A DNA stretch of 64,000 nucleotides from Kappaphycus alvarezii (GCA_002205965.3 NADL03000078.1:62001-126000), one strand, 5' to 3'. Numbered from the stretch's first letter, positions 26,975 to 38,026 are shown. Made by a program: numbers and translations. The notes: generated by a model not told the origin, from the sequence alone.

Positions 26975-29326
26975 CTAGGAGAGGCTTACAGTCGACCCGT
27001 ATTCTAGTGCCGCCGGGTGATTTGGCAACCTATCTGGTCCTAACTCAACCTGTTGTTCCTCTGCATCTCTTTCAGCTGCGATAATATCGTAATGCCTCCG
27101 CCAAGCACTCAACCCCTTGAAGATATCGCTGTACCAATCTGCAATGGTATCATCTCGTACCTTTGTTTCCGTCTCTTTTTCAACGTTCCATATGCGTTCC
27201 TTCTCTTCCGGATCTTTAAACATCTCCGCAGCCAACTCCTTGACCCACTCTTCAATCTCTGTGTTTTTCTCCACTTGAGAATTCGTGACCAACCATCGCT
27301 TCCCAACGTCGCCCTCGTGCCTTCCCAAAAAGTCTGGTCCAACGTTTTCGAATTCTATAATGTTAGTGTAGTAATTTCCTTGCAAACAAGCAATGTTCAG
27401 CTTCCACTCTCCCCTTCGCGCGGCGTAGAATCTTGCCCGAGTTAATCCCAAGTCCTCGTTCTCGAGAGTTTCAATCTCCTCTTCCGTGAACCCTAACAAC
27501 CGCAACCAATACTCAGTCCGCTCGGGCGTCTGGTCACTTGTTGCTTCCTCCGAGTTGCTTTGCGCCCTGCTTTCCTTCCGATTCGGCAACTCCATAACCT
27601 CGGCCTCAGTGTACTTGTTGTTCCTGCGGGGAGTGAAGGTGGTTATGCGGATTAACAAGTCTTTTGCACTTCGATTATCATCTAGGTCCCCGTGCCATCC
27701 CAAAACTTCATTCATCTCCTTCATTCCTGACCTCAACAACATCCTCCGCGCCCATTGGGCAATATCACCCTTATCCTCCTTTCTTGAAACTTCAAATGAC
27801 TCACACTGACCCTGTGCTATTTTCGATGAAATCCTAAGAACGGCATCCATAGCCCTGCATCCCTGGCCGCGTACTCTTTCCTCAAAATGATAAGTAACCT
27901 TCGGCCCGTTTATATACTCCTCGATGACATCCATGCCACAACTCCCCAGTGACAGTCCCCTTTCCAGTTCCAACCACATGCGATTCGCAGTGATCTGCTC
28001 CCCATCCACACGCGTCTCCACCCTCGCCGTCCTGTAAATTGCATACGGCAACAACCCAATGTCCACCCATGCACTATCCGTCCGCACGCCCACCGCAGAC
28101 GCTCCATCACACCACAGCATGAACCGTCGATACCCATGTTCTTTCACAACGGCCATCAAATTCCGCAGTATATTTTCCGCCCGCGTATGATCTAACCGGA
28201 TCATTTGGCCATCCTCAATCACGGGAATATGTTTGTAAGAGAGCGCATATACAATAGTGTTGCGGTCATCGATGAAGTTCTGCTTATTTTGTAAATCTTG
28301 CCAAACATTGTTCAAGCCGCGCAAGGCGGCGATGGCGTCGGTAAGATCTGATTCATCAGAGGAGATAGGGCCGATAAGGCCTGGGTAAGTTGCTTGGATA
28401 GCCTGTGCGATTGGAGTGCGCAAGGCGTCGCGACGAAACCATCGATCGCGACAGGAAAAGGCACCACAAAGCGCTGCCACCTTGCCGACGATTTGCAACA
28501 AATGACGGATAGTGAGCAAGGTCCGGATCAATGTGATTGCCTCTGAAATGGCATTGTGTACTCGTGGTGGAAAGTAGGCGTCATCAAACACGATATACAT
28601 GAACAGGAGCTGAGACGTGATAAAGCAGGCAAACAGGGCAAAGGGGATAGCGAGCAGGTGAAAGACAATGGCAAGACAGGAGGTTGAAAGCCACATGATG
28701 AGAAGCACTGTGGCTGCTGTGAGCCAAAAAAGAGCCCGCAAGAGTTGGACCGGAACGAGTAGGATGTACTTGAGGTACTTTAGCACATGAGATTGGGTCG
28801 GGACAGAGAGGACGCGACTGCACCAAGAAAGCGGGGACCAAAGGAGGGCGGAACAAAGCTGGAGGGCGTACGTCCATGCGAAAGAATGAATAGATTCAAC
28901 TCGAGCGGAAGGGCATTGAGCGACGCCGAAAACAGCATCCGTTATGGACCTTGCGTACTGAATGCGAATGAAGAGCTGGACAAGTCCAAGGACAATAAAG
29001 CCAGTGGTGGAAACGATGCGGCGAAGGCGGAGGTTCCAGCCGGGTTTGAGGTAAACTGCTATCGGGGTAACCCAGAAGATGATGATTTGTTGGATACCGT
29101 TGATGACGGTGATGTAGAGGACTATCTCCGCCCGGCGACACTCATCGATTAAGAAAGACATGCGGAAGTTTGCATTGGAGCTGTTGGTGGAAGAGACTGG
29201 ATAGTTTGCGCGACTAGCCTCAATATCCGATATGGGATCATTTGCGATATGATGTAACCATCTACAGTAAAATGCGAGAATGATGACCATGCTTTCTTTG
29301 TCGAGAAAAAAGTACAGCTGGTACAT
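26975..29326 (-). CDS. Large membrane protein with a HET-like domain (783 aa)
   Basis: This is the longest ORF in the window, uninterrupted from an ATG at 29326. The first ~240 residues contain several hydrophobic segments (about residues 70-95, 105-125, 150-165 and a long block at 188-240), predicting a multi-pass membrane region. After ~300 residues comes a stretch resembling the HET domain of filamentous ascomycetes: 'YALSYKHIP' (compare the family's YxALSYxWG), 'LRNLMAVVKEHGYRRFMLWCDGAS' split around the position of the family's WIDxxCI motif, and 'LPYAIYRTARV' (compare the IYxxA segment). The second half is charged and hydrophilic, ending in an acidic/basic helix-rich tail. HET proteins act in non-self recognition and programmed cell death; membrane-fused forms are inferred here from sequence alone. 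No intron is needed to keep the frame. The HET assignment rests on short motifs and could be wrong; the gene itself looks real. Confidence 0.7.
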   Translation of the reverse strand: MYQLYFFLDKESMVIILAFYCRWLHHIANDPISDIEASRANYPVSSTNSSNANFRMSFLIDECRRAEIVLYITVINGIQQIIIFWVTPIAVYLKPGWNLRLRRIVSTTGFIVLGLVQLFIRIQYARSITDAVFGVAQCPSARVESIHSFAWTYALQLCSALLWSPLSWCSRVLSVPTQSHVLKYLKYILLVPVQLLRALFWLTAATVLLIMWLSTSCLAIVFHLLAIPFALFACFITSQLLFMYIVFDDAYFPPRVHNAISEAITLIRTLLTIRHLLQIVGKVAALCGAFSCRDRWFRRDALRTPIAQAIQATYPGLIGPISSDESDLTDAIAALRGLNNVWQDLQNKQNFIDDRNTIVYALSYKHIPVIEDGQMIRLDHTRAENILRNLMAVVKEHGYRRFMLWCDGASAVGVRTDSAWVDIGLLPYAIYRTARVETRVDGEQITANRMWLELERGLSLGSCGMDVIEEYINGPKVTYHFEERVRGQGCRAMDAVLRISSKIAQGQCESFEVSRKEDKGDIAQWARRMLLRSGMKEMNEVLGWHGDLDDNRSAKDLLIRITTFTPRRNNKYTEAEVMELPNRKESRAQSNSEEATSDQTPERTEYWLRLLGFTEEEIETLENEDLGLTRARFYAARRGEWKLNIACLQGNYYTNIIEFENVGPDFLGRHEGDVGKRWLVTNSQVEKNTEIEEWVKELAAEMFKDPEEKERIWNVEKETETKVRDDTIADWYSDIFKGLSAWRRHYDIIAAERDAEEQQVELGPDRLPNHPAALEYGSTVSLS

Positions 29327-29454
29327 AATTTACTGTATGAATTCGGATCACAATTCCTTACCAAACCCTTGCTGACTGTGGTGCTTCCACTCTCGAAACA
29401 AAGTGGTACATTATTTCTCCCCATGTCAACAAGAAAACATTCAACTCGTCCCCG

Positions 29455-29491
29455 TTGCCATTGCCATTGCCATTGACATGTTCGAACATGT
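29455..29491. promoter_or_regulatory. Hexamer repeat and 16 bp palindrome upstream of the HET-like gene
   Basis: Three perfect TTGCCA units (29455-29472) run into the perfect palindrome ACATGTTCGAACATGT (29476-29491), 130-165 bp upstream of the start codon at 29326. A dyad at that distance is where an upstream activating site for a dimeric regulator would lie. No factor is identified, and the repeat may simply be a microsatellite. Confidence 0.35.
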
Positions 29492-29739
29492 AGTATCGTA
29501 GAACGAAGCCTCTATACTTCATTTAACATCTGATCCGACGGCGAGCCTTTATATTGTTTTACTTTTGGGACAGGCTGTTTTGGTTCCTTTGAGCGTGAAT
29601 TTGAATCTCGTTTTGTTGGCGTTTATGGTTCCTTTGACTGTCCTGGGTGAAAACGATGGATCGAATTCACGCAGTGGGTCACGCTCTTTGTTAAGGTTGG
29701 GGTGGGAGTGTGTTGTGGGGTCTGCTAAAGGCATGTGGC

Positions 29740-31080
29740 AAATGTTCAGTTGCGCGCAGTGTGTGGCGATCTTACTTTGCCTAGTGCTTTCGTCAGTATG
29801 TCGGCCGCGTTGTGTTCCGACGGTATGTAGTGGACTGCGATGGTTTTCTTCTGGATATGGTCGACTAGGTGGTGGTGTCGATTAATTTCCAGCGTCTGGT
29901 GGGAGCTGTGTGATTCGCTATTTGTAGGGGAAATCTTTGGGTGTTTTAATGATTGAAAAATAAGGTCGGCTGTAATCCCGGATAACATTGGTATGTGAAA
30001 GTACGGTCGTTTGTATTTTAGTGCCGCTAGGTTGTCGATTAGTGCCTTCGCGGGCTTCGCGTTGTAATTCTGACAATCATGGAGTAGGCGTCTTAGCCAT
30101 TGGGTTTCTTGGACGGCTTCGGGTACAGCAAGATACTCAGCTTCCCAGGTACTTTTGGCCACAGTACGTTGCTTGACGCTGCTTCATGCGACTGGGGCAT
30201 CAAAGATGGTGTGGATGATTGCAGTACGACAGTGGCGCGATTAGATGTTTACCAAGTCCGCGTCTGTATACGTGATGAGTGGTTGGGCGGTCTGTCTGAG
30301 CTGGATGCTTCGTTTGTACAGTATGCCATGGTGCTTAGTGATGTTAAGATACCGCATGAACCAGCGCAGTAGTCGATAGTGTTGCGTAGTTGGCTTGTCC
30401 ATATGTTCTTCTAGCTTGTCCACTCCGAATTGGATGTCCGCTCGTGTGCTGTCCGTCAAGTAGCGGAGGTCTCCCAGTATAGATTGGAAATGTTTGACTT
30501 CTTCCGATGGGAGTTTTGTCGCGTCCGCAGCATGCGGTCAGTGTGTGTTCTCGGGGACTGAGGTGTGGCATGGATTGCTGTGGGCTATTTTTGTTCTATG
30601 GAGGAGGTCTTGGATGATATGTGGCTGGGATATGTGGATTTGTCCCTCTGGTGTTGTGTTGACGTTCCATCTCAAGTATGTTTTGGGGTATCCCGGATTC
30701 GAGGTGTTGTATTTTTTCTTAAGGACAGTGAATATTTCACTGATGTTGGGCTGGTTTGGGGATATGGGTAGGAAGTCGTCCATACTGACTGCAATGAGGA
30801 TGGGGGCGCCATTGTGGAATTTGTGGAACACGCAGGGGTCCTTGTTGCTTTAGGTGTATCCGTGTGCTATGAAGTGAGCGATGAGTCCGGTATGGTAGGT
30901 ATGGGCGGCAGATGGTGTGGCATACATGTTGCTTAGCAGGAGTCCAGTGCGGTTGGGTTGTATTAGTCCTCCGTTAAAGCTTGTTTGTTCCCTAGCATAG
31001 ACTGGTTGGTCGTGGTGTATGGCTTATGACGGTATGCCATTTGTATGTATAGTAAAAATGGCTAGTTTCCAGTAGCAGTG
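29740..31080 (-). mobile_element. Ty1/copia 3' fragment (RT to RNase H)
   Basis: Fossil minus-strand fragment. RT parts with 'ILIAVSMDDFLPIS' are at 30.75-30.85 kb. The RT/RNase H connection, including 'DIQFGVDKLEEHMDKP', is at 30.25-30.46 kb. RNase H with 'STWEAEYLAVPEAVQETQWL' and 'NAADILTKALGK' is at 29.75-30.16 kb. It is a different copia lineage from those at 11.6 and 45.8 kb (the RNase H C-terminal motif is of the ADxxTKAL type with an AEYLA start). The 5' half is not visible, and it is broken several times. Confidence 0.75.
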
Positions 31081-31084
31081 TGAT

Positions 31085-31400
31085 GCGATGGCGAGTAACG
31101 TGCACACAGTGGTTTTTTCTGCCACTGCCAAAAGATCTCAATTCTCGTTCCTAAACGTCTGGAAAAAAAAGTCCAGCGCTTCGCCATCTAGGTGGGACAG
31201 AAGCTCGAACAACTTACCTTCCTCATTCTTACCGCGCACCACGAAGTTCCCAAGGAATAAAAAGAACCTTTTTCCGTCTGAGTCCCCACGAAATATGTGG
31301 GTCGATGCAACTGCAGTAGCGTCACCTCCCCTCGAAAGAAGTACCTTTTTGAGGCGCAGATGTAGGGTCGCGCGCGAGTTGTGGGAAGGAAGTGTGACGC
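31085..31400 (-). mobile_element. Possible gypsy gag relic
   Basis: Read on the minus strand, this region contains 'LLSHLDGEALDFFFQTF' near 31.16-31.20 kb. It resembles the gag segment 'LLAHLDGAAFDFYYDMF' of the gypsy element at 17.4-21.5 kb. This suggests a fragment of a related element adjoining the copia fragment. Ends are unknown. Confidence 0.4.
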
Positions 31401-33780
31401 TGAGGAAGGGGTGATGGTGATCGGAGAAAGGAGGTGGGGGGATCCCGGATTGAGGAAAAGTGTTGTTGTTGTGTCCTTTTCTCTCTCTTTACTTTCTTTC
31501 TAACTAGAGATATTATATAACGCGCTGTACAGTTTCAGAAGAATCAAGCTACACGACAGTTCTAGCTAAATATCTAGAAACAAGCACGTGTGCTTTTGGT
31601 GGAAGGTATCAGGTGTTTTACAGGGCGCGTGAGATACAACAGAGTACTTGTGTGCCACAGACGTCTCGAACCCCCGCACTTCCGGCCCTTCCGACCCTTC
31701 CAGCCCTCGGACTAATTCTCTTGTCGCTGTTCCCCGCTCGTAACCCTTGACCTCCCCCGTTCTTACCAGGCGAGTAAAGTACTACGCCCAAGCGCCTGCG
31801 GCGTTCTGAACTGGTCACAACAGAATACTCATGCGTTCTACTCAAGAATTTGTGAAGCATTTACTCGCGAATAATTTTATTAGCATTTTTGCAATTACGG
31901 CACGGTTCGAGCGGTTGTAACCCAGAGGCGTGTACCAGTGGCAATGATGTCCAACGCATTATGCCTTCAAGCTGACTTTGAGCCAGCCATTTAGTTAAAC
32001 GAGTGAAACTACCCATTATCCTGAACACGTTTGGCATACACCGGGGAAAAGCTGGACTGCACGTTTCAAATATTAAAGAACCAAATCGAACACTTTTTGC
32101 CATTTCAATATTAATTATTTGTCATGCATATTTGCTCCTATTTTACTACTCATAGAAAAATGTCATACGAAATAAGGCTTTGCTTAATTTTTCAGAGATT
32201 GTATTGATGATAATGTTTGGAGCTGAGGCCGTCGATCAATTACGAAAACGGATATATATACTGTACACGGGACCTCAATTTTAACTACGAGAAGACTCGC
32301 CTCGAATTTTTTTTGTAGTAGGACCAGCGTGGCCACGTTTAGTTTTTCATTATTTTTGAAGGGTTGGCCAGGGCATACTTTGTCGATACTTTTCGGGCTA
32401 GTACGACATCCAATCACAGAGCAGCACTTGGCCCACCTCATGGCTGGTCCGATGGACCCCTTCGGCCCACACACGTGGCACTTTCCAGCAAGAATGGCGG
32501 ACCAAGTGGATATTTCAACATGGTGCACGCCTTTTGCGGCCTTTACAGTAACAACTCACTGTCAACTAACACTAATTACTGTCAACTATGGATGCCGAGG
32601 ATATTTATCTCTCTCGGCCGGCCAACAGCTAACTAAAAAGTGGTTCTACACTAACTTATTGGCCACGGGACGACTGACTGCTACGATCTCGCACAGTAAG
32701 TGCAGTACCTAACTGTTAACCCTATTTATGGACATGTTTGGCCCTTTCTTCCGTTACTCGGCGAAGCAACTGTAGTTTAGAGTAGTTTACAATAGTACTA
32801 ATACTTGGCCGAGTTGCACACCCTGGGGCTCCCTTGGTAAGGCGAGTTGTTCCCTGAGCTTGAGTCTTTGGTAGTAAACTCTAGCTTTTGAAGCTTCACA
32901 GCCCGCTCGCCGCCTCTACTACCCCTTTCATAGTTTCTCTTCTCTTCCCTTCCTTTCTGTGGGCCGACTATCTACCGGTATTGTTGACCGCTTTGCTCTG
33001 TATTTTCTATCTGTGACTCCTTGGCCAACAGTAGTAAGTAAAACCTCCTGGGCCTATTCGCGAGGTACGTGCGCTTCGTGCATGTGCGTAGCCGTGGCCA
33101 CACCTACACTACTACAATTTGTAACACCATTTTTTGGAATCATTCTTCATATTATTCTTTCCTTTTGAAATGGTTGTGGAAGCAAACGCTTTTAATTACT
33201 TCACATTTCTTTTACATGGAAGCCTTTTCGAAAGGTATTACAATCACCAAGGAAGCTCAGCTGAAATACCCCTAACAGTTTAGAAGAATTATTTATTCCC
33301 AGTTTACACTATGCTCGCAAACTTCACTCTCACGAATTACTTTTTCATTTGAACATGAAATCAACTACATAAGTCATTTCAGTATTTTTTATATTTTAGC
33401 CACATCAAAATATTTGCTCAAACTTATTCGAATGATGTTATTTTGTGACACAAAGAGAGGGTGAGAGTCAGGGTGCTGCTAATGGATTAGTTGAGACTTT
33501 GTTAGTGAGTTTCAGAAAGATGGAGGAAAAGGGTCAATAGACTGTACCAGAGTTATTAAAGAACCCAGATGTGTCCCCTCCTTTAGAGACGTTGCTGTAG
33601 CTATCGTTTTTCAGGATCACAGACCATGTAATAATTTCCCTTGCTTGTGGTCACCACGTAATAATTTCATGCACCTAATTATTTAGTTGAGAGAGGCAGT
33701 TGATAATTTAGTGCATTCATCTGAGACTGCGGTGGTGGTGGATACGAACACTATATATGCCAGGTACGGTGTCACACACA
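31400..33780. other. Stretch without identified genes
   Basis: Short ORFs of 65-127 codons occur on both strands but none shows recognisable motifs or sustained coding bias. I see no terminal repeats or RNA genes. A pyrimidine-rich run with a TATATAA-like site near 31.5 kb has no gene next to it that I can support. Confidence 0.4.
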
Positions 33781-35345
33781 CGGAGTGAAAGGGACGGAAA
33801 CGAATATCCAAAAACAATAATCAACACAACTGCATTAAGTAGACCTTTGTATCTCTGTAAGGCGAACTGCTCTACATAGGACTGCAGACCTTTACGGTGT
33901 TACTACCGGTCGAAAGCAGTCGCACAACCTGCTTGTCAGATCGCAGGCGACTGTTGTCCGCCGAATCCCAAACCAGCCCTCCGAAGGGCCGACTGTGGTC
34001 TGGTACACTTGCCAATAGGAGGACTTTGACAATTATAAGCGTCCTGTTCGCAGCTGCACAGGGCAAGTGTGACTAAGCAAAGATGACTGGAAATGAGTCA
34101 GCAGCACATGGACGCGGTACTGGTGATGGGACTCAGGATGATGTCTTGGCTAAAGCGACAATGGAACTTAATGAAGACTTTGGTGACCCTAACTCGCTCC
34201 ACGCCAATGCTTCTGGTGAGGACATTATGAATTTCAAGAATGAAATTTCACAGTATGCACTAGAGATGCTGGAAGTTTTTAGAGACTCAAAGGTCTGTGG
34301 GAAGAATCTGTGGCTAGACTACAGTTCTAAATTCCGTGAACACTCGATTTCTCATATCCCTAAGTCTATTCAGGTTAAATGGATCCATTTGCTCACAGAA
34401 AGAGGTGCTTATGTTAAGAGAAAGAAAGGGTACCCTAGAACGCGCGCTTTGATTGAATGCTTGAAGCAGTATCGCTTCATATCCATAATAGAGACTGATA
34501 ACTATGCTGAATTTACACAAGAAATGCCGGAAAAGGCTACACAAGGAACACTAACGGTTTACCCACAAGTTGGAGAACCATCTTCAAGCCCGGCTAGTGC
34601 TCGAGATAACGATGGTCCTACCATTTTCGAAAGTTCTGCCAAGTCGAAGGCAGAGAGTAAAGCACCGGAGATTAAGGCATCTGAGAAAGGTAGAAATTCA
34701 GTGTCTAGGGAGGTAGGGGACCTAAACCCAAGTAACCAATCCTGACACTCACTTGGAATTAGTGGGAGAATGAAATCATATCAGATGCGGGATAGGTACT
34801 CTGGATCTTTCGACGAAGACCTGCCAGGAGCTCTCGAAGTGTACGACACAATGTGTAGGGTTTGCAGCTTAATGAGTTTGAAAAGGCTCAGGCTCTTCCC
34901 GTAGTGCTGAAGGACGACGCGCTTTCATTTTACATGAGTCCTTACAGAGAGAGAAAATCCTATGAGTCTCTATCGCAACAACTCATTGACAACTATATGA
35001 GCGTCGAAGAACGTATCCGTGCTTTGATTGAATCGCAGTCTATGCTTCTATCGCAGTTTATGCGGTAATACTCTGAGAAGAGTGAGTTTGAGGTTTTTCG
35101 ACTTTACTCTAAGCGTGTTTCTCAGATTTGGCGACAACTCGATCCCGTTTACGGACACGAATATTTTCTACGTGATCAGCTTGTAATGTCATCAGACAAC
35201 ACCACAATTGCATATAGAACCTCTACACTTGCTCCAACGCAGTGGAAGGTTTCAGAAACTAGATTTTTGGCTAGATATTGGTACTGCCTGGAACACAGCT
35301 AAGCAAAGAGATTAATGAGGTGGGGAATCACGGTAAATAAACACA
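33780..35345 (+). mobile_element. Ty1/copia 5' fragment with gag
   Basis: A 220-codon open frame (34083-34745) is followed by sequence with the copia gag core seen in ascomycete elements: 'RYSGSFDEDLPGALEVYDT', 'ALSFYMSPYRERKSYESL' and 'YSEKSEFEVFRLYSKRV' at about 34.79-35.12 kb. The long N-terminal region before the core, ending in a serine- and lysine-rich linker, fits this family. No protease or later pol parts follow, so only the 5' portion is present. The ~300 bp before the ATG may hold LTR/leader sequence, but no second LTR was found. Fossil, broken. Confidence 0.7.
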
Positions 35346-35676
35346 CTGAGAAGAAAAACAAATATGAAGCAATAAAGCAGCTCATGTTTTGCCCAGTACT
35401 TCTAGATGCATCCAAAAAGATCCGATTTCTCTACCTCACCGGTATGTGATAGAAAACTTGGATGAAGATAGCACACAAGTCCTATTACCCAGTTTTGTTA
35501 CAGTAATATTTTTACATTTTACGGCAGGAAAAATAAATGTAATATTGTGGTTCCATTCACATGTAGTTTTTACTTTCGTGGCCCAGTTGAGCTCCTGAGA
35601 GTGCAATTTTGGAACCGAAAGCAGGCTATCAAATTCAGTGCTCCATTTTACTATTCCAACACTAGGGCAATAGGGC

Positions 35677-35925
35677 ACTGGAGACGTACGGAAAGGTTCG
35701 GGGGGGTTTGATGCAAAGGCACGCCCGCAGCAGCCGTCATGTCCAAGGCGGCCTGCTTGATGGCTGGCCTGAAGGTAGCATTTTAGGGAGCGTAGTTCCT
35801 TCTCCATTACTGTGTCGGTATCTACCCTTTTCGAGTCGATTTTGGTTGTCTGAAAAACCATGGGATAAATCGGATATATTTTCCAAGAGTAAAACACCAA
35901 AAAACCTTTTTTCCCTTCCAACCCT
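35677..35925 (+). mobile_element. LINE 3' tail, longer copy
   Basis: About 250 bp shared with 37283-37513: it begins 'ACTGGAGACGTACGG', continues through 'GATGGCTGGCCTGAAGGTAG', and ends with the 'TTTTCGAGTCGATT ... AGTAAAACACC' tail followed by A- and T-rich bases. There is no coding part, so it is a 5'-truncated copy of the family whose ORF end is at 36.55-37.23 kb. Confidence 0.7.
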
Positions 35926-36250
35926 TGGATGGTAAAAGGGAAACTGATAGGTCGCTTATTGTATGAAAAGATCGTCAGCAATAGGACTCAAGGGTAAACG
36001 GGGTTGCTATGCCGTGAGTGATGAGAAGGCTTGGATTCCTATGAACCTTGAATGCTTGTTTTTGTTTACTCTCTTTCTGTCCTCCTTGTTTTTCGGCCAA
36101 GCGGAACCTACCTGTCTTGCTATCGAGGGCGCGGCTCAGCACAGCACTATACATGTACCGTACTGTGCCGTGCCCCAATCCCCTCCCTGGCATGCTATGG
36201 GGAGATACGTCTGGAAGATTCAAGATGTATCTCCCCGGGATGCGGCGCTG

Positions 36251-36341
36251 TACAGTAACCTGCGTGCCACACACCTACAGTAACTTGCGTGCTACACGTA
36301 CAGTAACTTGTGTGCCGCACGCAATCTGCGTGCCACAAACC
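36251..36341 (+). repeat. Short tandem repeat (~23 bp x 3-4)
   Basis: Units starting TACAGTAAC(C/T)TGCGTGCC at 36251, 36276 and 36299, with a partial fourth unit at 36322, differ by a few bases. Each begins with the TACAGTA motif that recurs in the window. It lies between LINE tails. Confidence 0.7.
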
Positions 36342-36424
36342 TTAATTCAAAATGCCATAGCGAACTACGGCGTAATATCAATTACAATAAATATCAGACA
36401 ATTTTTAGAAAGCGTGGTTTTTCA

Positions 36425-36540
36425 CCCACTACCGTGTCGGAATGCCCTGTTGAGTCGCTTGGGTCGTTTGGAGCACTTTGGGATAGAGTTGAATATATCT
36501 TCCAACAGTACAAATCCGAAACCTTTCCCACCTCTTAGGA
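36425..36540 (+). mobile_element. LINE tail, diverged copy
   Basis: Matches the family tail at lower identity: 'ACCGTGTCGG', 'GAGTCGCTTGGGTCG', 'GGGATAGAGTTGAATATA' and 'TCTTCCAACAGTA'. It immediately precedes the LINE coding fragment, so LINE fragments are stacked head to tail here. Confidence 0.55.
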
Positions 36541-36553
36541 ATAAGACCCATAA

Positions 36554-37513
36554 GTGCTAGTCTGTAGCGACAATCCAGATTTGCATCAACCTCCAAAGCG
36601 TTTTGTTTGCCGGCTGGCCTCCCCTTCACTTGCCTGTATATTTAAACGAATTCCTCTTGGGGATTCGAGGAGGCAGGCGTTTCGCGCGTCTATGGCCCTC
36701 CCGGGAGCTAAGGAATGGGTGTATTGTCCCCCATGCCCCGGACTACAGACAAGCATTGATCCTCGAGAATTCTCGGTGTGGCTTCAATACTACTGTCAAG
36801 TCCCACTTTTTCACCCTGGCGCGCCATGCCCGAGAAGGAATTGCCCCGGACACACTCGATGTACATGGCGATCATCTCATGCACTGCTTGCATGGAGCCC
36901 ACAGGATCAACCGACATGATCGCCAAGTAAACCTTCTTGCGAAAGACCTGGCAAGAGCTGCTCGTCATCCTGTCGTAGAGCCACGCCATGGTCTCCACCG
37001 CACGAGACCAGACATCCAGGCAATGGGAAGCAGCGGAGGGACCGACTTTTTTGATGTTACCTTCGTGAATTCCCTCGCTCCCTCCAACAGGAGAGTGAGG
37101 GCCTTCAACCCGATGTCCTCTCTGAATGCGGGGCGAAATGCAAAGCAGAGAAGATATCAATCCTTTATCGCGACCTCCACCAGAGGTAGGCTCGTGCCTG
37201 TGCCAATCTCCACTCTTGGAGGGTAGCACCCGGATGCATGCGCAGTGCTGAATGACGTGGCAAGGAACGTGGCCGTGAGGGGACTGGAGACGTACGGAAA
37301 GGTTCGGGAAATTTTGATGCAAAGGCACGCCGCAGCAGCCGTCATGTCCAATGCAGCCTGCTTGATGGCTGGCCTGAAGGTAGCATTTTAGGGAGCGCAG
37401 TTCCTTCCCCATTACTGTGTCGGTATACCCTTTTTGAGTTGATTGCGGTCGTCTGGAAAACCATGTGATAGATCGGATATATCTTCCAAGAGTAAAACAC
37501 CTAAACCTTTCCC
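36554..37513 (+). pseudogene. LINE 3' end: C-terminal zinc/endonuclease-like ORF and 3' UTR
   Basis: The coding end of a non-LTR retrotransposon. A first frame (36554 to about 36840) gives 'GAKEWVYCPPCPGLQTSIDPREF' parts ending at the CP motif. The frame then shifts, and 'LDVHGDHLMHC' and 'RINRHDRQVNLLAKDLARAA' follow to 37226. The order CP..C..D.hGDH...C, then RH.., then 'RPDI' and 'FFDVTFVNS', matches the region downstream of RT in LINEs that carry a restriction-enzyme-like endonuclease (PD..(D/E)xK fold). RT itself is missing, so the copy is 5'-truncated and also frameshifted, hence dead. From 37227 to 37513 runs the 3' UTR, with the block repeated at 35677, 36425, 38395 and 14285. Confidence 0.65.
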
Positions 37514-37776
37514 CTTGCCTGTATTGTGGAGTGCCATCTGCACCTGCTGCAACATTTAATGCACATACACACTCCCACACAAGTTGACTGAACATCAGCC
37601 CGCAAATCTGTAATAGTAAATGAACCCCCGCGTCTACCCCAAGCCTGTGTGATTCACTGTTTGGAAAGAACAGTCCGCTTGTACCTGCGTGAAGGGGTTT
37701 CTTCAACTTTTTTATAGATCTACTTCAATCAATGACTGTCAACAGGGCAGCGATAAGATACGTTGCGTTAGAGAAG

Positions 37777-38026
37777 CTAGAGGTGTCAGACGACAAAGTA
37801 AGCCACCCCATCATTCCCCCCGTTAGAGAAGACATGGTGCATTAGAGAAGACACGGTGCGTTAGACTTTACTGCCGCCGCAGCATTGGATATGTTCAGAG
37901 GGCACGGGGGTCTCAAGTACTGTAACGCCAGATAAGCTGGCTGCTACCCAGTAAAATTCTACGGTGGTAGTGAGCATGTAAGAGGGGAATGATGGGGTAG
38001 TTTACTTCGTCGTTCGACACTTCTAG
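37777..38026. mobile_element. MITE-like element with ~44 bp terminal inverted repeats
   Basis: The left arm (37777-37820, beginning CTAGAGGTGTCAGACGAC) and right arm (37982-38026, whose complement begins CTAGAAGTGTCGAACGAC) match at most positions and both include 'CCCCATCATTCCCC'. Total length is 250 bp, with no ORF. Size and structure fit a non-autonomous DNA transposon. A partial relative of one arm ('GGGAATGTTTGGGTTAGTTTACT') occurs at about 38212. The superfamily is not determined; no clear TSD was seen. Confidence 0.7.

Noticed and set aside
36251-36341. CRISPR-like array
   Set aside because: Only three to four diverged units without regular spacers, in a eukaryotic context; an ordinary tandem repeat.
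36708-37706. 332-codon minus-strand ORF
   Set aside because: It is antisense to the LINE C-terminal coding sequence, whose motifs are clearly on the + strand.
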